28,385 nt of DNA, taken from positions 1 through 28,385 of the forward strand of contig DFQQ01000021.1 of the NCBI GenBank assembly GCA_002377855.1. The letters are read 5' to 3'. Both the position numbers and the translations under genes were made by a program. Below, piece by piece: positions 22,454-28,385 of the stretch. The DNA comes from Acidovorax delafieldii. GTDB lineage: Bacteria; Pseudomonadota; Gammaproteobacteria; Burkholderiales; Burkholderiaceae_C. Below the pieces are notes generated by a model that saw nothing but the letters and a program-made list of their open reading frames with translations, did no database searches and was not told the DNA's origin. Each line of letters begins with the position of its first letter. Position 1 is the stretch's first letter.

Positions 22454-23674
22454 TTATTTCTTGACCAGCGCGCACTGCGACTGCGCCAGCGGCATGAACG
22501 CGGTGTTGGCCGGGATGGTGCCGAGGATGTTGTAGTAGTCCCATGCCGCCTTGGACTGGGCGGGCTTCTTCACCTCCACCAGCAGCATGTCGTGCACCAC
22601 ACGCCCATCGGGGCGGATGCTGGCGTTGCGCATCACGTCGTCCTTGATGGGCAGCTCGCGCATCTTGGCGGCCACTGCGGGGGCGGCATCGCTTTTGGCC
22701 GCAGCCACCGATTTCAGGTAGTGCAGCACACTGGAATACACACCCGCATGCACCTGGTTGGGCTTGACCTTCTGCACCTTTTCAAACCGTGCCGAGAACG
22801 CGCGTGTCTGGTCGTCAAGGTCCCAGTAAAAGCCTTCCGATGAGACCAGCCCCTGCGACACGGACAGGCCCATGGCGTGCACATCAGTCACCTGCAGCAT
22901 CAAGGCGGCCAGCTTCTGGCCCTTGTCCACAATGCCGAACTCGCGCGAGGCTTTGATGGTATTCACGGCGTCCTGCGTGGCGTTGGCCATGCCAATCACC
23001 TGCGCCTTGGAGGCCTGGGCCTGCATGATGAACGAGGAGAAGTCGCTGGCATTGAGCGGGTGGCGCACCGACCCGACCACGTTGCCGCCGTTGGCCTTGA
23101 CCATTTCGGTAGCGTCTTTCTCCAGCGAATGGCCGAACGCGTAGTCCACCGTCAGGAAGTACCAGGACTTGCCCCCGGCCTTGGTCAGCGCCGCCGCCGC
23201 ACCGGCCGATGCGGAGTAGGTGTCGAACATCCAGTGAAAGCTGGTGGGGCCGCAATCTTCATTGGTCAGGCGCGTGGTGGCGGCGCCGGTGAACAGACCG
23301 ATGGCGCTTTTTTCCTTCAGCAGTTTTTGCACCGACAGCGCAGCGGCCGAATTGGTCAGGTCTGCAAACGCATCGACATGGTCCCGATCCAGCCACTCGC
23401 GGGCCTTGGACGAGGCAATGTCGGCCTTGTTCTGGTGGTCGGCCGAGAGCACCTCGATCTTCATGCCGCTGCATTCGGCTTTGAGGCAGTCTTCAATAGC
23501 GAGGTTGGTAGCCACGACGGAGCCCTTGCCGCCGAAGCTGGAATATGGACCGGACATGTCGGTCAGGATGCCGATCTTGACCACGCCGTCGGAAATCTGC
23601 GCATGGGCGCCTGCTGCCAAAGCCAAGCCCAGTGCCAGAGGAACTGCTGCGAGGCGGAAAGACTTCTTCACCAT
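22454..23674 (-). CDS. ABC transporter substrate-binding protein (Peripla_BP_6), 406 aa, orphan
   Basis: A periplasmic type I binding protein. A clear signal peptide (MVKKSFRLAAVPLALGLALA, cleavage near AHAQ) leads to DGVVKIGILTDMSGPYSSFG, the first strand and ligand loop. SWYFLTVDYAFGHSLEKDA and HPLNASDFSSFIMQAQASKA are typical family segments. Cysteines in IEDCLKAECSG, NEDCG and QSQC could form periplasmic disulfides. A strong AGGAGA precedes the ATG. No transporter genes are adjacent; it is followed by mmsA and preceded by a divergent LysR gene. A branched-chain or short organic acid ligand feeding the MmsA pathway is an inference from position only. Confidence 0.88.
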   Translation of the reverse strand: MVKKSFRLAAVPLALGLALAAGAHAQISDGVVKIGILTDMSGPYSSFGGKGSVVATNLAIEDCLKAECSGMKIEVLSADHQNKADIASSKAREWLDRDHVDAFADLTNSAAALSVQKLLKEKSAIGLFTGAATTRLTNEDCGPTSFHWMFDTYSASAGAAAALTKAGGKSWYFLTVDYAFGHSLEKDATEMVKANGGNVVGSVRHPLNASDFSSFIMQAQASKAQVIGMANATQDAVNTIKASREFGIVDKGQKLAALMLQVTDVHAMGLSVSQGLVSSEGFYWDLDDQTRAFSARFEKVQKVKPNQVHAGVYSSVLHYLKSVAAAKSDAAPAVAAKMRELPIKDDVMRNASIRPDGRVVHDMLLVEVKKPAQSKAAWDYYNILGTIPANTAFMPLAQSQCALVKK

Positions 23675-23735
23675 TGTTGTCTCCTGTTTTGTTTGATTGA
23701 AAGCGAATGGCTGAGTGAATACTAAGCAAGGTTTT

Positions 23736-23775
23736 ATGCATTCAGTTCTGTAAAAATCGACATACAGTTATGCAT
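23736..23775. promoter_or_regulatory. Paired ATGCAT sites in the LysR/binding-protein divergent promoter
   Basis: Two copies of the palindrome ATGCAT (23736-23741 and 23770-23775) lie 34 bp apart centre to centre, about three helical turns. Each is flanked by A/T-rich sequence in the 126-bp gap between divergent starts. Spaced sites on one helix face suit a LysR tetramer, so this is a candidate operator for the adjacent regulator. AT content here is clearly higher than in the surroundings. Confidence 0.35.
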
Positions 23776-23800
23776 ATTTGCAAAACAAAGGTGATCCACC

Positions 23801-24724
23801 ATGAACCAATTCGACTGGGACAACCTGCGCGTATTTTTGGGAGTGGCGCGGGCCAGATCAGCGCTGGAGGCCTCGCACACGCTGGGGGTGGACCAGTCCA
23901 CCATCTCCCGGCGCATGAAGCGGCTGGAGGGGGACATTGGCTCCAAGCTGTTTGACCGCACCTCGCAGGGCCACCGGCTCACGAGCGCAGGGCACCGGCT
24001 GCTGGAGCATGTGGAGAAGCTTGAAAGCACGCTCACAGCAGTGGAATCCGATGTGTTTGGCGACAACTTGGCTCTTACCGGAGAAATCCGTTTGGGCGCC
24101 ACCGAAGCGTTTGGCAGCTATTTCCTGGCCCCGCACTTGGCGCACTTCTGCACGCGGCACCCTTCCATCACGGTGGACCTGCTGCCCATGCCGCGCAACG
24201 TGAACCTGTCCAAGCGCGAAGCCGACGCCTCCGTCACCATCGACCGCCCCACCACCGACAGCTTTGTGACCAGCAAGCTGACGCCGTACCGCCTGCTGCC
24301 CTATGCCACGGCAGACTATCTGCGCCAGCAGGGCCCAATTCGTGATGTGGCAGACTTGGCCAACCTGCGCTGGATCGACTACGTGGACGACCTGCTGTTC
24401 ACCGACCAGCAGGTGAGCCTGCGCAAGTGGCTGCCCTCGGCCCGGCCCTTTCTGCGCAGCACCAGTGTGGTCGCGCAGTTCCAGGCGGCACGCTCAGGCC
24501 TGGGGATTGCGCTGCTGCCCTGCTTTTTGGCGAGCCGCGAGCCGGGGCTGGAGCCGGTGCTTCCCGATCTGGTGGACGTGACACGCGACTTCTGGCTGGT
24601 GGCGCCGGCAGAGCGGCGCGAACTCGCGCGCATCAAGGCACTGTGGGACTACCTTCGCCGCGTGACCGAGCTGAACCAGGATTTTTTGATGGGCAGGTCC
24701 ACTGAAGTCCAGTGGCTGCCGTGA
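23801..24724 (+). CDS. LysR-family transcriptional regulator, 307 aa
   Basis: The N-terminal winged helix-turn-helix spans about residues 5-64: WDNLRVFLGVARARSALEAS, then LGVDQSTISRRMKRLEGDIG, then KLFDRTSQGHRLTSAG. The C-terminal effector-binding domain (about 92-295) has the type 2 periplasmic-binding fold, with GEIRLGATEAFGSYFLAPHL at its beginning and RSGLGIALLPCFLA near its end. Length is normal. The recognition helix has RMKRLE where many members have IRRLE, and the protein resembles short-chain LysRs that control catabolic genes. It is divergent from the binding protein-mmsA pair and probably regulates it. AAGGTGAT precedes the ATG. It is upstream of nrtABC in the same direction, but a separate promoter serves those genes. 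Confidence 0.93.
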   Translation: MNQFDWDNLRVFLGVARARSALEASHTLGVDQSTISRRMKRLEGDIGSKLFDRTSQGHRLTSAGHRLLEHVEKLESTLTAVESDVFGDNLALTGEIRLGATEAFGSYFLAPHLAHFCTRHPSITVDLLPMPRNVNLSKREADASVTIDRPTTDSFVTSKLTPYRLLPYATADYLRQQGPIRDVADLANLRWIDYVDDLLFTDQQVSLRKWLPSARPFLRSTSVVAQFQAARSGLGIALLPCFLASREPGLEPVLPDLVDVTRDFWLVAPAERRELARIKALWDYLRRVTELNQDFLMGRSTEVQWLP

Positions 24725-24790
24725 TTTGCCGGGCGCCGCCGGCCGCGCGTTGACTTGCGGGGCGTGAAAGAGTGCGCGGGCTTGGTGCGG

Positions 24791-24807
24791 CGCACTATCG
24801 CTGTGCA
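24791..24807. promoter_or_regulatory. NtrC-binding-site-like dyad upstream of nrtABC
   Basis: CGCACTATCGCTGTGCA has the GCAC-N7-GTGC core. It agrees at 12 of 17 positions with the E. coli glnA NtrC site as I remember it, including the GCACTAT half. It lies 116 bp before the sigma54 promoter at 24923, a usual enhancer distance. Additional GGTGC and GCACC half-sites flank it. DNA bending to the promoter would activate the transporter under nitrogen limitation. Confidence 0.6.
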
Positions 24808-24922
24808 TTGAGGCGCGCACCGCCCGCGGCCACACCGTAGACCTGCACTGAACAGAGGCAGGCCCTCACCGCATTGCCTGGACAAGGACCACTGGCAGAC
24901 CCGCCAACAGCGTAGAGCGGGC

Positions 24923-24938
24923 TGGCACAAGGCTTGCA
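24923..24938 (+). promoter_or_regulatory. Sigma54 promoter of the nrtABC operon
   Basis: TGGCACAAGGCTTGCA matches the sigma54 consensus TGGCACRNNNNTTGCW at every specified position, with GG at 24924-24925 and GC at 24936-24937. Transcription should begin near 24949. The transcript then opens with a hairpin (GACCC-TCGC-GGGTC, 24952-24965), followed by the ANTAR-type hairpins and terminator. Confidence 0.85.
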
Positions 24939-24976
24939 TTGCACACAGCAAGACCCTCGCGGGTCTGCCTGGCAGC

Positions 24977-25024
24977 GCCACCCAACGGCGGGGGGCAGCA
25001 GCCAGACAAAGGACAAAGGCGTCC
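24977..25024 (+). ncRNA. ANTAR-type dual-hexaloop leader RNA upstream of nrtA
   Basis: Hairpin 1: GCCACCC (24977-24983) pairs with GGGGGGC (24990-24996), one A-G mismatch, closing the six-base loop AACGGC. Hairpin 2: GGAC (25011-25014) pairs with GTCC (25021-25024), closing the six-base loop AAAGGC. Both loops have A at position 1 and G at position 4, the known recognition signature for ANTAR proteins. A 14-nt linker separates the two. The loop and 3' arm of hairpin 2 are also the 5' arm of the terminator at 25015-25080, so the structures exclude each other. Stabilisation of hairpin 2 by NasT would let transcription run into nrtABC. Hairpin 2 has only four pairs, so it may need the protein to form. 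Confidence 0.75.
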
Positions 25025-25080
25025 CCACCCTGCACAAACCAGCCCTCGCTGGTGTTCGCAGCGTGAGGACGCCTTTTTTT
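25015..25080 (+). terminator. Leader (attenuator) terminator before nrtA
   Basis: AAAGGCGTCC (25015-25024) pairs with GGACGCCTTT (25067-25076), a 10-bp stem followed by a run of T through 25080. The apical part contains a second hairpin, ACCAGC-CCTC-GCTGGT. It lies between the sigma54 promoter and the nrtA start, 32 bp before the ATG, so it must be read through for expression. That position is what makes antitermination the likely mode of control. Confidence 0.9.
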
Positions 25081-25111
25081 ATTGCCAATACCCAGTACAC
25101 AAGGGGAGCCC

Positions 25112-26356
25112 ATGACCGATCTGCTGAAAACCAGTCTCAACCGCCGTACCGTGCTGCAAGCCGCCACTGTGGGCGCTGCGGGGGTGAGCCCTGCACTGCG
25201 CGCTCTGGTGCACGCCCAGGGGTCTGATGCGCCTGAGAAGAAGGAGGTCAAGATCGGCTTCATTCCGCTCACCGACTGCGCCAGCGTCGTGATGGCATCG
25301 GTGCTGGGCATCGACAAGAAATATGGCGTCACCATCACGCCCACCAAAGAAGCCAGTTGGGCCGGCGTGCGCGACAAGCTGGTGAACGGTGAGCTGGACT
25401 TTGCGCACGTGCTGTACGGCCTGGTCTACGGCGTGCACCTGGGTGTGAGCGGCCCCAAGAAGGACATGGCCGTGCTGATGAACCTGAACCACAACGGCCA
25501 GGCCATCACGCTGTCGAAAAAACTGGCGGACAAGGGTGCCGTCAACGGCGCCGGGCTGTCCAAGCTGATGGCCAGCGAAAAGCGCGAGTACACCTTTGCA
25601 CAGACCTTCCCCACCGGCACGCACGCCATGTGGCTTTACTACTGGCTGGCCGCCCATGGCATTGACCCCATGAAGGACGCCAAGGTCATCACCGTGCCGC
25701 CTCCGCAAATGGTGGCCAACATGCGCGTGGGCAACATGGACGGCTTTTGCGTGGGCGAGCCCTGGAACCAGCGCGCCATCATGGACGGCATCGGGGTCAC
25801 GGCCAGCACCACGCAGGCGATCTGGCAAGACCACCCCGAGAAGGTCCTGGGCACCACGTCCGAATTTGTGCAGAAGTACCCCAACACCGCGCGGGCAGTG
25901 ACGGCCGCCATTTTGGAAGCCAGCCGCTGGATTGATGAGGGCCTGGCCAACAAGAACAAGATGGCCGAGACCATTGCCGGCAAGGCCTACGTGAACACCA
26001 GCGTGGACGCCATCAACCAGCGCATTCTGGGCCGCTACCAGGACGGCATGGGCAAGAGCTGGGACGACCCCCACCACATGAAGTTCTACAACGACGGCGC
26101 AGTGAACTTCCCGTACCTGAGCGATGGCATGTGGTTCCTGACCCAGCACAAGCGCTGGGGCTTGCTCAAGGACCACCCCGACTACGCTGGCGTGGCCAAG
26201 GCCATCAACCGCACGGACGTCTACAAGCAGGCGGCCGCCGCATCGAAGACCCCACTGCCCAAGAGCGACATGCGCAGCCACAAGCTGATCGACGGTGTGG
26301 TGTGGGACGGCAAGGACCCCAAGAAATACGCCGACGGCTTCAAGATCAAGGCCTGA
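25112..26356 (+). CDS. nrtA: Nitrate-type ABC transporter substrate-binding protein (NrtA/CmpA family), 414 aa
   Basis: A periplasmic receptor for nitrate or a similar oxyanion. The N-terminus has a twin-arginine-like signal: NRRTVLQAATVG with Arg11-Arg12, then cleavage near VHA at 33-35. The mature part begins KKEVKIGFIPLTDCASVVMA, the NrtA/NasF/CmpA signature, and continues with VNGELDFAHVLYGLVYGVHL, then NMRVGNMDGFCVGEPWNQRA. The family tail ends in KLIDGVVWDGKDPKKYADGF. AAGGGGAG precedes the ATG at 25112. Nitrate specificity is inferred from family, sigma54 promoter and ANTAR leader; cyanate, bicarbonate or taurine-like substrates are less likely. First gene of nrtABC, 40 bp before nrtB. 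Confidence 0.92.
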   Translation: MTDLLKTSLNRRTVLQAATVGAAGVSPALRALVHAQGSDAPEKKEVKIGFIPLTDCASVVMASVLGIDKKYGVTITPTKEASWAGVRDKLVNGELDFAHVLYGLVYGVHLGVSGPKKDMAVLMNLNHNGQAITLSKKLADKGAVNGAGLSKLMASEKREYTFAQTFPTGTHAMWLYYWLAAHGIDPMKDAKVITVPPPQMVANMRVGNMDGFCVGEPWNQRAIMDGIGVTASTTQAIWQDHPEKVLGTTSEFVQKYPNTARAVTAAILEASRWIDEGLANKNKMAETIAGKAYVNTSVDAINQRILGRYQDGMGKSWDDPHHMKFYNDGAVNFPYLSDGMWFLTQHKRWGLLKDHPDYAGVAKAINRTDVYKQAAAASKTPLPKSDMRSHKLIDGVVWDGKDPKKYADGFKIKA

Positions 26357-26396
26357 AGCACCCCGCCCGAGCGACGTTGAACCCAGGAGATTTCCC

Positions 26397-27347
26397 ATGG
26401 TCAGTGCTGTCTTTCACACACCGCTGGACGCCCCGTCCGCCGCGGACCCATCTACTACCAAATCCATAGCGCCTGGCGCTTTATCCATGAGCGCTACAGC
26501 CCAAAACGCCTCCAAAACCAAGGCTTCGTCGTCCGCCAAGCCAGCCACCCGTGACATGGCCGCGTGGTCGCGCAACTTCTGGATGGCGGTGCTTCCGCCG
26601 ACCTGCGGCATTGCGCTGCTGGTCGTGGTGTGGTCGATGGTGTCTGCCTCTACTGGCAAGAGCATTCCGGGCCCTCTGGAAACCTGGGGCCAGGCCCTGG
26701 AGGTGTTCAGCAACCCCTTCTATCGCAACGGCCCCAACGACCAGGGCGTGGGCTGGAACGTGCTGATGAGCCTGCAGCGCGTGGCCGTGGGCTTCGGGCT
26801 GGCGGCGCTGGTGGGCATTCCGGCCGGGTTCGTCATCGGGCGCTTCAAGTTCCTCTCACGCATGTTCAACCCGCTCATCAGCCTGCTGCGGCCCGTGTCG
26901 CCGCTGGCCTGGCTGCCGATTGGCCTGCTGGTCTTCAAGGGGGCCAATCCGGCGGCCATCTGGACCATCTTCATCTGCTCGATCTGGCCGATGATCATCA
27001 ACACCGCCGTAGGCGTGCAACGCGTGCCGCAGGACTACATGAACGTGGCCCGGGTGCTGCAGCTCTCCGAATGGAAGATTGCCACCAAGATCCTCTTCCC
27101 CGCCGTGCTCCCCTACATGCTGACCGGTGTGCGCCTGGCCGTGGGCACGGCCTGGCTGGTGATCGTGGCGGCCGAGATGCTCACGGGCGGCGTCGGCATT
27201 GGCTTTTGGGTGTGGGACGAGTGGAACAACCTGAACGTCAAGAACATCATCATCGCCATCTTCGTGATTGGCATCGTCGGGCTGGTGCTGGAGTACGCAC
27301 TCATCAAGCTGGCTACCGCATTCACGTTTGAAGAGGTGAAATCATGA
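26397..27347 (+). CDS. nrtB: Nitrate-type ABC transporter permease (NrtB family), 316 aa
   Basis: Inner-membrane channel of the importer. Membrane segments lie at about residues 64-82, 126-148, 172-192, 194-206, 244-262 and 282-305. The EAA-type loop contacting the ATPase is at about 215-245 (VARVLQLSEWKIATKILFPA). FTFEEVKS ends the protein. The ATG at 26397 follows CAGGAG and sets a 60-residue N-terminal extension before the first helix. Residues 22-37 of that extension are encoded by a dispersed repeat copy, so this tail is probably dispensable. An alternative ATG at 26487 lies inside the repeat and has no ribosome binding site. The 3' end overlaps nrtC by four bases (ATGA). Confidence 0.92.
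   Translation: MVSAVFHTPLDAPSAADPSTTKSIAPGALSMSATAQNASKTKASSSAKPATRDMAAWSRNFWMAVLPPTCGIALLVVVWSMVSASTGKSIPGPLETWGQALEVFSNPFYRNGPNDQGVGWNVLMSLQRVAVGFGLAALVGIPAGFVIGRFKFLSRMFNPLISLLRPVSPLAWLPIGLLVFKGANPAAIWTIFICSIWPMIINTAVGVQRVPQDYMNVARVLQLSEWKIATKILFPAVLPYMLTGVRLAVGTAWLVIVAAEMLTGGVGIGFWVWDEWNNLNVKNIIIAIFVIGIVGLVLEYALIKLATAFTFEEVKS
26460..26507 (+). repeat. Dispersed degenerate repeat, copy 4, inside nrtB codons
   Basis: AAATCCATAGCGCCTGGCGC then TTTATCCATGAGCGCTACAG then CCCAAAAC aligns with the reverse complement of the 17570-17625 copy at most positions (CATAGC, GCGCTT, ATnCAT, AGCGC, AGCCC, AAAAC). It encodes residues 22-37 of NrtB in the same frame as the mltB copy: IAPGALSMSATAQN against IAACAIPASAKPQK, 14 codons without a gap. 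Confidence 0.6.
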
Positions 27348-28168
27348 ACACGACCACCCATGCATCGCTGTCCAGCAAATTCATCGAGATCCAGGGCGTC
27401 GAGCAAACGTTCAAAACGGCCAAGGGCCTGTTCCCTGCGCTGCGCGACATCGACCTGACCATTGCCAAAGGTGAATTTGTCGCGCTGATCGGCCACTCGG
27501 GCTGCGGCAAGTCCACGCTGCTCAACCTGATCGCCGGGCTGACAACACCCACGGGCGGCGCACTCATCTGCGCCAACAAGGAAATCAAGGGCCCGGGCCC
27601 CGACCGCGCGGTGGTGTTCCAGAACCACTCCCTGCTTCCCTGGCTGACGTGCTTTGACAACATCTACCTGGCGGTAGAGCGCGTGTTTGCCAGCAAGGAA
27701 AGCAAAGCCCAGCTCAAGGCCCGCACCGATGCCGCTCTGGCCCTGGTAGGCCTGACGCACGCCGGCCAGAAACGCCCCGGCGAAATATCGGGCGGCATGA
27801 AGCAGCGCGTGGGTATTGCCCGGGCACTGTCGATGGAGCCCCAAGTGCTGCTGATGGACGAGCCCTTTGGTGCGCTGGACGCCCTCACCCGCGCCAAGCT
27901 GCAGGACGAGCTGCTGGAGATCGTGGCCCGCACCCAAAGCACTGTAGTGATGGTGACGCACGACGTCGACGAGGCGGTGCTGCTGTCCGACAAGATCGTG
28001 ATGATGACCAACGGCCCTGCGGCCACCATTGGCGAGGTGCTTCACGTGGACCTGCCGCGCCCGCGCCACCGCGTGGAACTGGCCGAGGACCCACGCTATG
28101 TGCACTATCGCAAGGCGGTGATCGATTTTCTGTACACCCGCCAGGGCCACGTCGAGAAGGCTGCCTGA
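27344..28168 (+). CDS. nrtC: Nitrate-type ABC transporter ATP-binding protein (NrtC/NrtD family), 274 aa
   Basis: The cytoplasmic ATPase of the importer. Walker A is GHSGCGKS (50-57), Q-loop Gln93 in VFQNHSLLPW, signature ISGGMKQR (148-155), Walker B VLLMDEP (168-174) followed by FGALD, and H-loop His206 in VTHDVDEA. The FQNHSLLPWLT and the C-terminal RPRHRVELAEDPRYVHYR blocks are typical of the NrtC/NrtD/TauB/SsuB group. It has no NrtA-like C-terminal domain, so it corresponds to NrtD/NasD-type proteins of about 260-275 residues rather than cyanobacterial NrtC. Its start overlaps the nrtB stop (ATGA). A strong terminator follows, so nitrate or nitrite reductase genes are not in the same transcript within this window. 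Confidence 0.93.
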   Translation: MNTTTHASLSSKFIEIQGVEQTFKTAKGLFPALRDIDLTIAKGEFVALIGHSGCGKSTLLNLIAGLTTPTGGALICANKEIKGPGPDRAVVFQNHSLLPWLTCFDNIYLAVERVFASKESKAQLKARTDAALALVGLTHAGQKRPGEISGGMKQRVGIARALSMEPQVLLMDEPFGALDALTRAKLQDELLEIVARTQSTVVMVTHDVDEAVLLSDKIVMMTNGPAATIGEVLHVDLPRPRHRVELAEDPRYVHYRKAVIDFLYTRQGHVEKAA

Positions 28169-28187
28169 CCGCACCCCCTAGCGCCGA

Positions 28188-28216
28188 GCCCTGCTCCTGT
28201 TGGAGCGGGGCTTTTT
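28188..28216 (+). terminator. Rho-independent terminator of nrtABC
   Basis: GCCCTGCTCC (28188-28197) and GGAGCGGGGC (28202-28211) form a 10-bp stem with one G-U pair and a four-base loop, followed by TTTTT. It begins 19 bp after the nrtC stop. Confidence 0.95.
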
Positions 28217-28385
28217 CCATGGCCGCCCGTTCTGACCAAAGCCGATCCGAGGGCGCGCGCACGGCGTTGCCGTTGCCGTTGCGTGCGCTGCGCAGCACAG
28301 CACAGCGCGGCCAGCGCGGCGCAGCCTGCGTCTCTGCCCCCCGGGGCAGCGCGGTGCCCCTGGGGGCCCTCTGCACGAATCGAGC
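28217..28385. other. Right-end stretch without a supported gene
   Basis: GC-rich sequence with simple repetition (GTTGCC three times near 28265) and a CCCCCCGGGG-type palindrome near 28340. A frame from ATG 28219 stays open to the edge on the plus strand, but it has no ribosome binding site and its translation is rich in A, R and S without recognisable motifs. Confidence 0.4.

Noticed and set aside
25079..26398. Long minus-strand open frame opposite nrtA
   Set aside because: High GC makes long antisense frames common; the translation is rich in H, G and V without family motifs, and the plus strand encodes an unmistakable NrtA.
28219..28385. Plus-strand frame open to the right edge
   Set aside because: No ribosome binding site, directly after a terminator T-run, compositionally biased translation with no motif; cannot be decided without flanking sequence.

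Overview
The window looks like chromosomal DNA of a betaproteobacterium, most likely Comamonadaceae (Acidovorax-like). The grounds are high GC, protein sequences of that type, many periplasmic binding proteins, and four copies of a short degenerate repeat whose pattern I recall from that family. I see no insertion sequence, phage gene, CRISPR array, rRNA or tRNA. Family names rest on motifs read by eye; no database search was possible.

Layout. Positions 1-41 hold the 5' end of etfB (minus strand), with a MerR/LiuR-like operator in its leader. Positions 238-3458 (minus) encode an MscS-type channel overlapping an ECHDC3-like crotonase, then a histone-deacetylase-family amidohydrolase. Divergent from these, 3512-8808 (plus) is an envelope module: MoxR ATPase, DUF58 protein, TgpA-like transglutaminase and MltB lytic transglycosylase. 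A solitary LivJ-type binding protein (8881-10227, minus) is divergent from a small heat-shock protein (10319-10714) that has a sigma32-like promoter and a clear terminator. Positions 10835-15724 (minus) are a tripartite efflux operon: NodT-type outer-membrane lipoprotein, MacA-like adaptor, separate MacB ATPase and MacB permease, with a Fur-box-like palindrome before the first gene. A vanillin/salicylaldehyde-type dehydrogenase (16114-17565) converges on tsaD (17648-18697).

The right half is dominated by nitrogen control and catabolism. A lipoprotein LivK-like binding protein (18765-19928, minus) is divergent from a NasT-type ANTAR antiterminator (20116-20742, plus). The gap between them has sigma54-like promoters facing both ways and an NtrC-like dyad. 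A minus-strand pair, a third orphan binding protein and the methylmalonate-semialdehyde dehydrogenase mmsA, faces a divergent LysR regulator (23801-24724). The window ends with a nitrate-type ABC transporter, nrtABC (25112-28168), closed by a strong terminator.

The best-supported integrated system is the nrtABC control region at 24791-25080. It has an NtrC-like dyad, a full-consensus sigma54 promoter, two hairpins with hexanucleotide loops carrying A at position 1 and G at position 4 (the ANTAR-target signature), and an intrinsic terminator whose 5' arm is shared with the second hairpin. The nasT-like gene 4.4 kb upstream encodes a plausible trans-acting partner, but no nasS nitrate sensor lies beside it. 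The second unusual result is that two copies of the dispersed repeat lie inside coding sequence in the same reading frame: one forms the core of the MltB signal peptide, the other part of the NrtB N-terminal extension.
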